From Marivibrio halodurans (GTDB lineage: Bacteria > Pseudomonadota > Alphaproteobacteria > UBA8366 > Aestuariispiraceae), in contig NZ_JAGMWN010000006.1 of assembly GCF_017963645.1 (NCBI RefSeq), positions 62,001-126,000 of the forward strand: a DNA stretch of 64,000 nucleotides. The letters are read 5' to 3'. This document shows, piece by piece, positions 37,727 through 46,907 of the stretch. Each line of letters begins with the position of its first letter. Position 1 is the stretch's first letter. The notes below the pieces were generated by a model. That model did not search any database. It was not told where the DNA came from and saw only the letters and a list, made by a program, of their open reading frames with translations. The translations under genes were made by a program, and so were the position numbers.

Positions 37727-37833
37727 GCGTGCGCGCGCCACCCGCGACGAACGATTTCCAACGGATCGAATTCGCCCTACAGTATCGCCCGCGGTGGGGA
37801 AGGGGTTGGCATGTGCTGTGAGGGGAGGGGCCC

Positions 37834-38319
37834 GTGAGCGAACCGGGCGCCGAGTGGAAACGTCTGGTCGAGGCGGCGTCCGATGCCCGGGCGAAGGGCG
37901 ATCACGCCGCCGCCGTGCGGCATCTGCGCGCCGCGCTCGTCGTGCAGCCGCGCGCGGCGATCGGCCATCTTATGCTGAGCCTGGCGCTGACCGAGGCCGG
38001 ATTGCTCGACGAGGCGATCGAGACGGCCCGGGAAGCCTGCCGTCTGGCACCGGATTCCGCCGCCGCGCATTACGCGCTCGGCCGCGCCCGGCGGCTCGCC
38101 GGCATGCCCGAGGCGGCGGTCGATAGCTTCGATGCGGCGCTTACCCTGAAGCCGATCCAGGCCGAGACGCATTACGAGCGCGCCTTGGCGCTCGCCGCGC
38201 TAAGGCGGCGGGAGGAGGCTCTGGAGGCGCTCAAGGCCGGGCTCGTCTGCGCGCCCCGGCACAAGGGGCTGAAGGCGCTCGCCCGACGGCTCTCGCTGTC
38301 GGGGAAAGCCACGGGCTGA
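37834..38319 (+). CDS. TPR repeat protein, 161 residues
   Basis: From GTG 37834, behind aggggagggg, the product is made of about four tetratricopeptide repeats (AKGDHAAAVRHLRAALVVQP, SAAAHYALGRARRLAGMPEA, ETHYERALALAALRRREEA). It has no signal peptide, so it is presumably a cytoplasmic protein-interaction scaffold. It follows the acyl-CoA-synthetase-like gene on the same strand after 107 bp and converges on the permease gene with only 9 bp between stops. Its partner is unknown. Confidence 0.85.
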   Translation: MSEPGAEWKRLVEAASDARAKGDHAAAVRHLRAALVVQPRAAIGHLMLSLALTEAGLLDEAIETAREACRLAPDSAAAHYALGRARRLAGMPEAAVDSFDAALTLKPIQAETHYERALALAALRRREEALEALKAGLVCAPRHKGLKALARRLSLSGKATG

Positions 38320-38328
38320 CAGCGACCT

Positions 38329-39189
38329 TCACGCGGTTCGCAGGATCTTGAGCCGGGGGTCGAGCGTGTCGCGCAGCCCGTCCCCCAACAGGTTCAACCC
38401 CAGGACGGACAGCATGATCGCGAGGCCGGGAAAGACCGCCTGCAACGGCGCGGCGAACATGAAGGTCTGGGAATCGGCCAGCATCTTGCCCCAGCTCGGC
38501 TGCGGCGGTTGGACGCCGAGGCCGAGATAGCTCAACCCCGCCTCCGCCAGGATCGCCACCGCGAACTGGATCGTCGCCTGGACGATCAGGATTCCCGCGA
38601 TATTCGGCAGCACATGCACCATCGCGGTGGAAAACCCCCGGCGCCCCATCGCGCGTGCCGCGATGACGAAGGGTTGCGCCGCCACGCCGATCGCCGCCCC
38701 GCGCGCCACCCGCGCGAAGACCGCGATGTTGAAGATGCCGACCGCGACGATGACATTGACCGCGCCGGGCCCATGGATGGCGGTGATCAAGACCGCCGAA
38801 AGCACCGCCGGAAAGGCGAAGATCAGATCGGCCAGCCGCCCAACACCGGCATCGACCAGCGGCACCCGCGTCAACGCCGCGATCAGGCCGAGCGGCACGC
38901 CGAGCCCCAGACCCAGCCCCACCGCCACCAGCCCCACCGCGACCGAGGTCCGGGCCCCGGCGAGGATCAGGCTCAACACATCCCGGCCGAAATGATCGGT
39001 GCCGAGCGGATGGGCGAGACCGGGCCCGCCGAGGCGTGCCGTCGCATCGACCCCGTCGACCGGATAGGGCGTCCAGATCATCGCCACCAGCGCCGCCAGC
39101 AAGACCAGGGCCGTCAGCCCGGCACCGATCGCCAGGCTTGGGTGCCGCCGGGCGTGCCACAGACGGCGGATCAGCGGCCCGCCGCTCAT
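38329..39189 (-). CDS. Dipeptide/oligopeptide-type ABC permease, DppC/OppC family
   Basis: The 286-residue inner-membrane protein has the DppC layout: an N-terminal helix, GTDHFGRDVLSLILAGARTS, and five further helices with the coupling loop FVIAARAMGRRGFSTAMVHV. It pairs with the DppB-like permease encoded just upstream (4-bp overlap) and the binding protein before that. No ATPase genes follow: the next gene runs the other way. The ATPases must be shared or encoded elsewhere. Confidence 0.93.
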   Translation of the reverse strand: MSGGPLIRRLWHARRHPSLAIGAGLTALVLLAALVAMIWTPYPVDGVDATARLGGPGLAHPLGTDHFGRDVLSLILAGARTSVAVGLVAVGLGLGLGVPLGLIAALTRVPLVDAGVGRLADLIFAFPAVLSAVLITAIHGPGAVNVIVAVGIFNIAVFARVARGAAIGVAAQPFVIAARAMGRRGFSTAMVHVLPNIAGILIVQATIQFAVAILAEAGLSYLGLGVQPPQPSWGKMLADSQTFMFAAPLQAVFPGLAIMLSVLGLNLLGDGLRDTLDPRLKILRTA

Positions 39190-40193
39190 GCCGCCGCCCC
39201 ATCATGGGCGAAGCCGTCATGGGCGGCCCCATGGGCGGCCCCGTCCTGCACGCCGGCGCGCGGCCGGGGATCGATCGCGGCATAGGCGAGATCGACCAGC
39301 AGATTGACCAGGATCACGAAGCCGGACAACAGCACCACCAGATCGCGCACCACCACCAGATCGCGCTGGAAGATCGATTGCAGCAGCAAACGGCCGAGCC
39401 CCGGCAGGTAGAAAACGTTCTCCACGATTACCGCGCCCATCACCAGGAAGGCGAATTGCAGCCCCAGAATGGTCGCGACCGGGATCATCGCGTTGCGCAG
39501 CGCGTGCCCGAACAGGATACGCCCGCGCGACAGCCCCTTGGCGCGCGCCGTGCGGATATAGTCCTGGCCCAGCGTCTCCAACATGGCGGATCGGGTAACG
39601 CGGGAGAGAATCGCCGCCTCCGACAGAGCAAGCGCCGCCGCCGGCAGGACCAACGCCCGAAGGGCCGGGCCGATGCCGCCCTCCCATCCCGGGAACCCGC
39701 CCGAGGCGAAGAGGCCCAGATGCACCGCGAAGACCAGGATAAGAAGGATGGCGAACCAGAAATTCGGCACCGCGAGGCCGATCTGGGCGAACCCGATCAC
39801 GGCCCAGTCGCCCGGCCCGCCCCGATGCGTCGCGGCCAGGATGCCGAGCGGAATGGCGATCGCCGTCGAAAGCGCGAAGGCGATGAGCGCGAGCGGTAGC
39901 GAGATCGCCAGCCGGTCCCCCAACATGCCCGCGATGGGCACGCCGTAGATATGGCTGGTACCGAGATCGCCGGTGGCGAACCCCGCGAGCCATTCCAGGT
40001 ATCGACCGGCCGCCGGCCGGTCGAGCCCCAACTGCTCGCGAAGTGCGGCGAGCGTATCCGCGCTCGCCTCCGTGCCGAGCAGAACCTGCGCCGCGTCCCC
40101 CGGCAGGAACTCCAGCGCCAGGAACACGACCAGCGAGGCGGCCAGAAGCGTTCCGGCGAACTGGACCAGCCGTCGAACCAGATAGCTCAACAT
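39186..40193 (-). CDS. Dipeptide/oligopeptide-type ABC permease, DppB/OppB family
   Basis: The 335-residue membrane protein starts MLSYLVRRLVQFAGTLLAAS and has the DppB core with QLGLDRPAAGRYLEWLAGFA and the coupling loop YIRTARAKGLSRGRILFGHA. The last 20 residues form an unusual low-complexity tail (DGAAHGAAHDGFAHDG) produced by short tandem repeats and not expected in the family. It lies 40 bp after the binding-protein gene and overlaps the DppC-like gene by 4 bp. Confidence 0.94.
   Translation of the reverse strand: MLSYLVRRLVQFAGTLLAASLVVFLALEFLPGDAAQVLLGTEASADTLAALREQLGLDRPAAGRYLEWLAGFATGDLGTSHIYGVPIAGMLGDRLAISLPLALIAFALSTAIAIPLGILAATHRGGPGDWAVIGFAQIGLAVPNFWFAILLILVFAVHLGLFASGGFPGWEGGIGPALRALVLPAAALALSEAAILSRVTRSAMLETLGQDYIRTARAKGLSRGRILFGHALRNAMIPVATILGLQFAFLVMGAVIVENVFYLPGLGRLLLQSIFQRDLVVVRDLVVLLSGFVILVNLLVDLAYAAIDPRPRAGVQDGAAHGAAHDGFAHDGAAA
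39219..39242. repeat. Perfect 12-bp tandem duplication at the 3' end of the DppB-like gene
   Basis: atgggcggcccc occurs twice head to tail, in frame, within a longer imperfect repeat that codes for the Gly/Ala/His/Asp tail. Confidence 0.8.
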
Positions 40194-40233
40194 CGCGCGC
40201 GCCCCGGACTGGAAGCCGCGCCGGGCGAAGCGG

Positions 40234-41775
40234 CTACTCCGCCCAGTGCACGTTCGTCATGTCGTTCGCCTGGATCGGGGCGTTCGGCCAGAGCCCTTCC
40301 AGCCCCTTGCGCTTGACGCCGATCTTGGCGAGTTGGAACAGGAAGACGCTGACCTGATCGTCGGCAACCATCTCCTGTGCCTCGACCAGAAGCTCCGCCC
40401 GGCGGTCGGGGTCGGCCTCGCGCTCCAGTTCGGCCATATGCTCCCGGAAGGCCGGGTTGTCATAGCCGAAATAATAGTCGTCGCGGGCATAGATGCCGAT
40501 ATCCAGCGGCTCGGTATGGGAGACGATGGTGAAATCGAAATCATGCGCGCCCTTGAAGACGTCGGAGAGCCATTGCGCCCATTCGACCGGCACGATCTCG
40601 ACCTCGATGCCGACCTCGCGCAACTGCGCGGCCACGACTTCGCCCCCGCGCCGGGCATAGGCCGTCGGCGGCAGCTTCATCACCGCCTTGATCGGCGTCT
40701 CGACGCCGGCGGCCTCCAGCAGCTGGCGCGCCTTCTCCGGGTCGTGCGGCACCGTGTCGGTCAGGTCGATATAGGCCGGGTTGTGCGGCGCGAAGTGGCT
40801 GCCGATCGGCGTGCCGAACCCGAACATCGCCAGATCGACGATCGCCTGACGGTCGACCGCGTGCTGGATCGCGCGGCGCACGCGCACATCGTCCCAGGGC
40901 GCGCGCCGGTGGTTGAGGGCCAGGATCGTCTCCCCCTCGGTCGTGCCGACATAGACGTCGAAACGCGGATCGGATTCGAACTGCGCCACCGTTTCCGGCG
41001 CCCCGATATTGGGAATCGCATCGACGTCGCCCGCCATCAGGGCCGCGACCTGCGCGGCCGCGTCGCCGATGAACTTGATGGTCACGCGGGCCAGCGCCGG
41101 GGCATGCCCCCAGTAATCGTCGCGCCGGACGAGCGTAATGCTGTCCCCCGGCTTGCGCTCGGCGACGCGATAGGGGCCGGTACCGACGGGATCGGTCTTA
41201 TTGGTCTCCGCGCTCGCCGGATCGACGATCACGGCATCGCCCCAGCCGAGGTTCCACAGGAACAGACCCTGCGGCTGCTTCAGGTCGATCACCACCGTAT
41301 GATCGTCCGGTGCCTCGACCGTCTCGATCCCGGAGAAAAGCTGCTTCTGCGCGTTGACCGACTCCTCGGCCATCGCCCGCTCGAAGGAGAAGACGACGTC
41401 GGACGCCTCGAAGCTGGCACCGTCATGGAAGGTAACCCCCCGGCGCAAATCGAAGCTGTAGCGCATCCCGTCCTCGGAGATCGTCCATTCCTGCGCCAAC
41501 GCGGGCTGCACCGTGCCGGTGGAATCGATGCGCGTCAGCCCCTCGAACACATTGGCGTAGACCACCTCGTCGATCGCCGCGGCCGCGCCCGCCGTCGGGT
41601 CGAGATGCGGCGGCTCCAGCGTCATGCCGATGACGACGGTATCCTTGCCCTGGCCTTGGGCCTGGGCCGTGGCAGCGCCCATGGCGAACGGCCCCACCCC
41701 GAACCCGATCAACCCCGCGACGAGCCCGGCGGCGGAGAGGGCGAGGGCGCGCGCGCGCCGGCTTCGATTGGTCAT
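40234..41775 (-). CDS. Periplasmic peptide/substrate-binding protein, SBP family 5 (DppA/OppA-like)
   Basis: The 513-residue precursor has a Sec signal peptide (residues 1-42, hydrophobic core LALSAAGLVAGLIGFGVG, cleavage near AQA). The mature part has the family-5 features EPPHLDPTAGAAAAIDEVVY, YSFDLRRGVTFHDGASFEA and SGIETVEAPDDHTVVIDLK. It captures peptides or related compounds for the two permeases encoded next. Upstream on the same strand is the gene for a NylC-like amidohydrolase, which suggests amide-bonded substrates. Confidence 0.94.
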   Translation of the reverse strand: MTNRSRRARALALSAAGLVAGLIGFGVGPFAMGAATAQAQGQGKDTVVIGMTLEPPHLDPTAGAAAAIDEVVYANVFEGLTRIDSTGTVQPALAQEWTISEDGMRYSFDLRRGVTFHDGASFEASDVVFSFERAMAEESVNAQKQLFSGIETVEAPDDHTVVIDLKQPQGLFLWNLGWGDAVIVDPASAETNKTDPVGTGPYRVAERKPGDSITLVRRDDYWGHAPALARVTIKFIGDAAAQVAALMAGDVDAIPNIGAPETVAQFESDPRFDVYVGTTEGETILALNHRRAPWDDVRVRRAIQHAVDRQAIVDLAMFGFGTPIGSHFAPHNPAYIDLTDTVPHDPEKARQLLEAAGVETPIKAVMKLPPTAYARRGGEVVAAQLREVGIEVEIVPVEWAQWLSDVFKGAHDFDFTIVSHTEPLDIGIYARDDYYFGYDNPAFREHMAELEREADPDRRAELLVEAQEMVADDQVSVFLFQLAKIGVKRKGLEGLWPNAPIQANDMTNVHWAE

Positions 41776-41860
41776 GATATCGATAATCCCTGTTTCTGGT
41801 CCGGCCGCCTCGCGCTACCCGCACGGCCCGCGGCGAACACGGCCGGTCGCTTGTTCTCTC

Positions 41861-42889
41861 TTAGGTCCCCGTCGGGGCGGAGTTTAGCAACCCCTCCGCC
41901 GATTCGTAAACGGCACGCGCGATGGCGCGCGCCACGCAGTCCGCCGCGATGGCGCCAATCCGCGCCAGCCCCAGCGCGTCCACCCGCCCCGCCGCCCCGG
42001 AAGCGAGCGTGAAGACGCTGTCCCCGTCGAAGGGCGTATGCGCCGGGCGGATCGCGCGGGCGAGCCCGTCCTGCGCCATCGCCGCCAGCCGGATCGCCTG
42101 TGAGTGGTCCAGAGCCGCATCGGTCGCCACCGCCACCAGCGTCGTGTTCCCGCGCGGCCGGGCCAGCTTGGGGAAATGCGGTTCCGGCGATTCCGGCGCG
42201 CCGGTCGGACGCCGGCCGCCGAATTCATCCCCCATCTCGAACGGCCAGGCAAGGAAGGTGCCGTCCGCCATGGTGACGGAGCCGAAGCTGTTGACCGCCG
42301 CCAGCGCGCCGACCGTTACCCCCGTTCCATCCCCTGTTTCGCCGTCTACCGTCCCGCCATCTGCCGCTCCGCCGTCCACGGCGGAGGCCGAGCCGATCCC
42401 GCCCGGCAGTCCGCCCGCGCGCGCGCCGCGCCCGGCCCCGACGCGGCCGAGCGCGAAATCCGCACCGGCCCCCTCGCAGGCCGAAAGCGCGAGCGCGCGA
42501 TAGGGCGGCTCCATCCCCCAATGCTTATCGCCCTCATTGGCGAGGTCGTAGAGAATCGCCGCCGGCACGATCGGCACGACCGCGGCGCCCGTATCGTAAC
42601 CCCGACCGCGCGCGGCGAGCCAGTTCATCACCCCGTCCGCCGCCGCCAACCCGAAGGCCGAGCCGCCGGAGAAGACGAGGGCGTCCGCGCGCGCCACCAG
42701 CCGGCCGGGGCCGAGGGCATCGGTCTCCCGCGTGCCGGGGCCACCGCCCCGGATATCGGCGGCGGCGACCCAGCCGGTTTCAGGCAGCAGCACGGTGACG
42801 CCGCTTTTCACCCGGTCGTCCTGGGCATGGCCGACCGTCAGACCGGCGACATCGCTGATCAGATTGCGGGGGCCGGGGCGCACGCTCAT
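41861..42889 (-). CDS. P1 (DmpA/NylC-type) N-terminal-nucleophile amidohydrolase
   Basis: The 342-residue proenzyme belongs to the P1/DmpA family: DVAGLTVGHAQDD, ALVFSGGSAFGLAAADGVM and VNSFGSVTMADGTFLAWPF. The sequence RGNTTLVAVATDAALD contains Asn248-Thr249, matching the autocleavage site of NylC (Asn-Thr) that frees the catalytic Thr. Family members are D-aminopeptidases, beta-aminopeptidases and nylon-oligomer hydrolases. A repetitive Asp/Gly insertion (about 171-190) sits before the cleavage site. The ATG overlaps the stop of the M81 gene (ATGA), and the binding-protein gene follows. Confidence 0.92.
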   Translation of the reverse strand: MSVRPGPRNLISDVAGLTVGHAQDDRVKSGVTVLLPETGWVAAADIRGGGPGTRETDALGPGRLVARADALVFSGGSAFGLAAADGVMNWLAARGRGYDTGAAVVPIVPAAILYDLANEGDKHWGMEPPYRALALSACEGAGADFALGRVGAGRGARAGGLPGGIGSASAVDGGAADGGTVDGETGDGTGVTVGALAAVNSFGSVTMADGTFLAWPFEMGDEFGGRRPTGAPESPEPHFPKLARPRGNTTLVAVATDAALDHSQAIRLAAMAQDGLARAIRPAHTPFDGDSVFTLASGAAGRVDALGLARIGAIAADCVARAIARAVYESAEGLLNSAPTGT

Positions 42890-44427
42890 GGCCAGGAAAC
42901 CTCCGGGTCGAGCGGATAGATCGGCCGGCGCACCTTGCGATAGGGAAGCAAGCCGTTGTCGGACGTCGCCACCCCCTCCCCGTCCAGCGTCAGGGTATGG
43001 CGCGCCAGATCGCCGAAGCCCGCGCGATAGTGGATTCGCGACTTCAGCATCAGATAACGCCGGGTGGCGGGGTCGAGCCCCATCATGCGGAAGACGCCCA
43101 GATCCCAAGGCTCGTGGTGGTGGGAGGTCACGATGATACGCACACCGTCCCCGCCTTCCCCATCCGGGGCCCCATCCGGCCCCCCATCCGGCTGGCCCAC
43201 GCGGAACAGCGCGCTCGGTCCGCAATCGACGGTGACGCCGGTATACATCGGCCCCTCCACGGTGAAACGCCCGTCGCTCAACCGCTCCACCGTGCCGGTG
43301 AGGGAAAGCGGCCGGCCCTCGAGGCCGATCGCGGGCATGTCCGTGCGCCCGCCGAGATCGAGGGTCAGCGTCGCGCCTTCCCCCGCCTGCCGCATCGCCT
43401 CGACCGCCGCCGGATCCCACAGCGTCGCGACCGCCACATCGTCCAGCCCGCCCTCGATCACCGCGCGGATCGCGGCCATCACGTCCTGCGTCGCGCCGGA
43501 CCCGCAATTGTCCGCATGATCCAATAGGATGACCGGACCGTCGTCGAGGCGCGCCGCCGCCGCCACCGCCTCCTCGATCGGGCGATGGCGATAGACGAAA
43601 TCGGCGCGCGCCGCGAAGGCGCGGGCGGCGAGGTCCCCGGCACCGGCCGCCGCCGCTTCCTCCGCGCCCGCGACCTTTCGGTCGGCGATCAGAAGCGCGG
43701 AAGTCCCCGCATCCGCGATATCGGCCAGCGCGAACCCCCCGAAGACCGTGGCGGCGAGAATACCCGGTTCCTCCGCCTCGAACCGCCGGGCCCGCGCGAT
43801 CAGATCCTTCATCGGCGCGTCGTCGGTGCCCTGGCACAGGGTCTGGGAGAGCAACGGCGGCCGCGCCCAACGCATCACCGGATCGACCCGCCCGTCGATC
43901 GCGTCGAACAGGATACGGCCGACCTGCTCCGCCACCTCGTACATATCGACATGGGGATAGGTCTTGTAACCGATCAACGCGGTGCAATTGTCGACCATCG
44001 CCGGCGTCAGATTACAATGCAGGTCGAGCGTCACCGCGATCGGCAGGTCGGGCCGCGCGGCGCGCAGCCGGCGCAGCAACTCCCCCTCCCCGTCGTCGAG
44101 ATGGGTCGCGACCATCGCGCCGTGCAGGTCGAGCAACGCGGCGTCGCAATCCGCCGCCGCCACCAGGATGGCGCCGGCCAGTTCCTCATAGGTCGCTTCC
44201 TCGACCGGGCCGGCCGGCATCGCCTCGGCGGCGAGCGGGGTGACGATCTCCGCCCCCCGCTCGCGCGCGAGTTTCATATAGGCGGCCTGGGGCATGCGCG
44301 TGCCCGCCATCGCCTCGGCCGCCGCCTCCCCGAAATGCAGCCCCCAATCGGCGAAGCGCGCGCGATCCGTCGGGATCGGCGAGAAGGTGTTGGTCTCGTG
44401 CTTGAAAGTCGCGCAAAGGATACGCAT
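42886..44427 (-). CDS. M81 family metallopeptidase (MlrC-like)
   Basis: The 513-residue protein starts with the family signature TFKHETNTFSPIPTDRARF and has DLHGAMVATHLDDGEGELL and LDLHCNLTPAMVD, whose His and Asp residues should hold the metal. The founding member MlrC cleaves the linear tetrapeptide in microcystin breakdown; most relatives have unknown peptide or amide substrates. A tandem PDGx repeat near residues 412-424 (coded by three 12-nt units) is a local oddity. It is the first gene of the run leading to the NylC-like gene and the Dpp-like transporter. Confidence 0.93.
   Translation of the reverse strand: MRILCATFKHETNTFSPIPTDRARFADWGLHFGEAAAEAMAGTRMPQAAYMKLARERGAEIVTPLAAEAMPAGPVEEATYEELAGAILVAAADCDAALLDLHGAMVATHLDDGEGELLRRLRAARPDLPIAVTLDLHCNLTPAMVDNCTALIGYKTYPHVDMYEVAEQVGRILFDAIDGRVDPVMRWARPPLLSQTLCQGTDDAPMKDLIARARRFEAEEPGILAATVFGGFALADIADAGTSALLIADRKVAGAEEAAAAGAGDLAARAFAARADFVYRHRPIEEAVAAAARLDDGPVILLDHADNCGSGATQDVMAAIRAVIEGGLDDVAVATLWDPAAVEAMRQAGEGATLTLDLGGRTDMPAIGLEGRPLSLTGTVERLSDGRFTVEGPMYTGVTVDCGPSALFRVGQPDGGPDGAPDGEGGDGVRIIVTSHHHEPWDLGVFRMMGLDPATRRYLMLKSRIHYRAGFGDLARHTLTLDGEGVATSDNGLLPYRKVRRPIYPLDPEVSWP
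43158..43191. repeat. Three 12-nt repeat units in the M81 peptidase gene
   Basis: ccccatccgg starts at 43158, 43170 and 43182. The period keeps the reading frame and codes for the PDGG-PDGA-PDGE segment. Confidence 0.8.
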
Positions 44428-44461
44428 GGCTTCGGGATCGGTCCTTATGGGTCGGGTGGAA

Positions 44462-45835
44462 TCAGGTTCCGGGAGACTGCGCCGGGGTACGGGGCAAGGT
44501 CAATCGGAACCGCGTTCCGGCGGCGCCGGTACCGCTCAAGGCCAGATCGCCGCCATTACCGCGGGCAAGTTCACGCGCGATGGCGAGGCCGAGGCCCGCA
44601 CCGCCCGCGCGGGCCGACCCCTCGAAGGGTTGGAACAGCTTCTCCAGCGCGCGCGGCGGCAGGCCCGGCCCGTCATCGAGGAAGTCGAGCGCGATCCGGT
44701 CCCGGCGCCCGGCTTCCGGCGCGCCGACGGTCACCGTCTCGGCCCCCGCCTCGGCCGCGTTGCGCAACAGGTTGTTGACGATACGGAAGAGCTGATCGCG
44801 GTCCGCATGCGCGGTAAGCCCCTCCGGCACCCGGTTGTCGAGGTGCGCGGCCCGGGCGAAGCCGACGCCGGCCTCCTCCACCAGAACGCGCAGGTCGACG
44901 GGAACCGGGTCGCGTTCCGGCATGCCGCGCCCGACATAGTCGAGCGTCTGGGAACAGAGCTTCGCCGCCCGCTCGATCGAGGCGACGAGGGTCGGCGTCA
45001 CCCGCTGCACTTCCGGATCGTCGGAGCTTTCCAGGCGGTCGGAGACCACCAGCGCGGTCGAGAGGATGCCGCGCAGATCATGCTGGATCTTGGCGACGGC
45101 CGTGCCCAGCGCCGCCAGTTTCCGCCGCTGGGCAAGCGTATCGTGCAGCGCCTTCTGCATCGTGGCGAGTTCGCGCTCCGCCACGCCCAACTCGTCGTCG
45201 CGCGCACTGGCGCGCACGATCCGGCCGGCCTCCTCCGGCGCTTCTCGGAAACGGATCATGTTGCGCGTCAATCGGCGCATCGGCCGGACGAACTGCCAGC
45301 GCAGGACGAGGAAGACGAGACCCGCCGTGATGATCGATATCACCAGGCTGAGTCCCAGGATACGCCCCGCGAAGCCCAGGATGGCGTCGCGCAGCGCGCG
45401 CTCGCGCAGCACGATCTCGATCTCGCTCGCCGGCTCCTTGGGCGAGGGGCCGAGGATGCGCGTCATCGCCTCCCCGTGACGACCCATCAGGGAAAGCGCG
45501 TTGACGATCATGTCGACCGGCCCCTCGGTCGCGAGGTCGTAAGTCGCATCGACCGCCGGCGGCATGTCGTTGAGCAGCGCGAGCCTCTCCCCCGCCCGGC
45601 GCAGCGCGATCGCGCGCACCCCGACGAAATCGAGCAACTGGCGCTCCAGCGCTTGCGAGACCATCGCGTCCGGCGCGGCCTCCAGCGTCAGGATCGCCAG
45701 ATGCGCCGCGCCCAGCCGCTCGTTCAACCAGGACACGCGGAACCGCGCGACCGACGGCAGGAAGATCAGCACCTCCGCCAACATGACGAAGACGATGGTC
45801 AGAACCAGAAGGCGGGCGGAGAGACTGCGTTGCAA
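44462..45835 (-). CDS. Orphan membrane sensor histidine kinase
   Basis: The 457-residue kinase has a helix at residues 7-28, a periplasmic sensor part of about 140 residues, a second helix near 175-197, a HAMP-like linker and a dimerisation helix with KIQHDLRGILSTALVVSD, where His near residue 251 should be phosphorylated. The ATPase domain has LLRNAAEAGAETV, FLDDGPGLPP and GGAGLGLAIARELAR. The H-box H-D-L-R is the variant of the HPK4/HisKA-like subgroup. No response-regulator gene is adjacent, so its partner is unknown. It starts 34 bp after the M81 gene's far side and is read in the same direction. Confidence 0.92.
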   Translation of the reverse strand: MQRSLSARLLVLTIVFVMLAEVLIFLPSVARFRVSWLNERLGAAHLAILTLEAAPDAMVSQALERQLLDFVGVRAIALRRAGERLALLNDMPPAVDATYDLATEGPVDMIVNALSLMGRHGEAMTRILGPSPKEPASEIEIVLRERALRDAILGFAGRILGLSLVISIITAGLVFLVLRWQFVRPMRRLTRNMIRFREAPEEAGRIVRASARDDELGVAERELATMQKALHDTLAQRRKLAALGTAVAKIQHDLRGILSTALVVSDRLESSDDPEVQRVTPTLVASIERAAKLCSQTLDYVGRGMPERDPVPVDLRVLVEEAGVGFARAAHLDNRVPEGLTAHADRDQLFRIVNNLLRNAAEAGAETVTVGAPEAGRRDRIALDFLDDGPGLPPRALEKLFQPFEGSARAGGAGLGLAIARELARGNGGDLALSGTGAAGTRFRLTLPRTPAQSPGT

Positions 45836-45944
45836 CCGGAACTCACGATCTGTCGTCGCCCTCTCGTCGTCGAGGGTCTCGGGCGGCCAGATTACGCCGA
45901 ACCGGCCGCCCGGGTCACGCGATCCGTGCCATTACGCACAAACG

Positions 45945-46787
45945 CTACGCGAAAGGATCGCGGGCGCGCCCCTTCCGGCGCGCGCGCAGCTTTCGATAGG
46001 CGACCGGCAAGAGCGCGAGCAGCCCCAGGCCGAAAAGCGCGGTCAGGATTTCCGGCGTCAGTACCGCCGACAGGCTCAACCGCTCCCCGCGGTCGAACAG
46101 CGCGCCGATTCCGGCGCCGAAACTGGCGAAGACGAAGCTGCCCGGCATGATGCCGAGCACGGTCCCGATCGTATAGGTCGCGAGCCGAACCCCCAGGAAA
46201 GCCGGCACCAGATTGACCACGAAGAAGGGGAAAATCGGAATCAGGCGCAGGAACAGCATATAGCTGAGCGCGTTCTCGTTGAAACCCGCGCGCATCCGTC
46301 CGAGCCACGGCCCGGCCCGTGCCGCGAGATGATCGCCCAGCGCCGAACGCGCCGCGAGGAATACCAGCACCGAGCCCAGGGTCGCCGAGACGACCACGAG
46401 ACCCGTGCCCAGCCACTGGCCGAAGAGGAACCCACCGGCCACCGTCATCACCGCCCCGCCCGGCAACGAGAAGGCGACCACCAGCACATAGAGCAGGCAA
46501 TAGACCAACACCGCCAGCGACCCGTTCGCCGCCACCCAGGACAACAGCGCGCCGCGATGCGCCTGCAATTGATTGAAGCTCAGATAGGCGTCGAGCCCCG
46601 CCGCCTTAGCCGCGACGAGCCCCGCCGCCAGCACCGCGAGCGGCCACAGGCGCCGCCAGTCGAAGCCGGCGCGGCCGGCGGGCGGTTCCGCCCCGGGCCG
46701 GTTCATGTCCGACCCGTCATATCCGTCCGCGCCGCTCCCGGCCTCCTCGTCGCGCATACGCATCCGCTTCGTCCCGTTTCCCGCCAT
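45945..46787 (-). CDS. TVP38/TMEM64 (DedA superfamily) membrane protein
   Basis: The 280-residue inner-membrane protein has a cytoplasmic N-terminal 40 residues and the SNARE-associated/VTT core: SLPGGAVMTVAGGFLFGQWL, LGRMRAGFNENALSYMLFLR and RLIPIFPFFVVNLVPAFLGV. About six hydrophobic segments are visible. DedA-superfamily proteins are linked to lipid (undecaprenyl or phospholipid) translocation and membrane homeostasis. Downstream (after 109 bp) is the histidine kinase; upstream is the smaller YqaA-like gene on the same strand. Confidence 0.92.
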   Translation of the reverse strand: MAGNGTKRMRMRDEEAGSGADGYDGSDMNRPGAEPPAGRAGFDWRRLWPLAVLAAGLVAAKAAGLDAYLSFNQLQAHRGALLSWVAANGSLAVLVYCLLYVLVVAFSLPGGAVMTVAGGFLFGQWLGTGLVVVSATLGSVLVFLAARSALGDHLAARAGPWLGRMRAGFNENALSYMLFLRLIPIFPFFVVNLVPAFLGVRLATYTIGTVLGIMPGSFVFASFGAGIGALFDRGERLSLSAVLTPEILTALFGLGLLALLPVAYRKLRARRKGRARDPFA

Positions 46788-46907
46788 CCAGCCCTATCAC
46801 GCGCCCGACCGCCAACGGAGTCGAGATGCGGCCAAATCCCGCCGCCCGCCAATCAAGCCTGCGTGAAACCCGCGCGAGCCCGGCCGTGATCGGGGGGGCG
46901 CCGCCTC

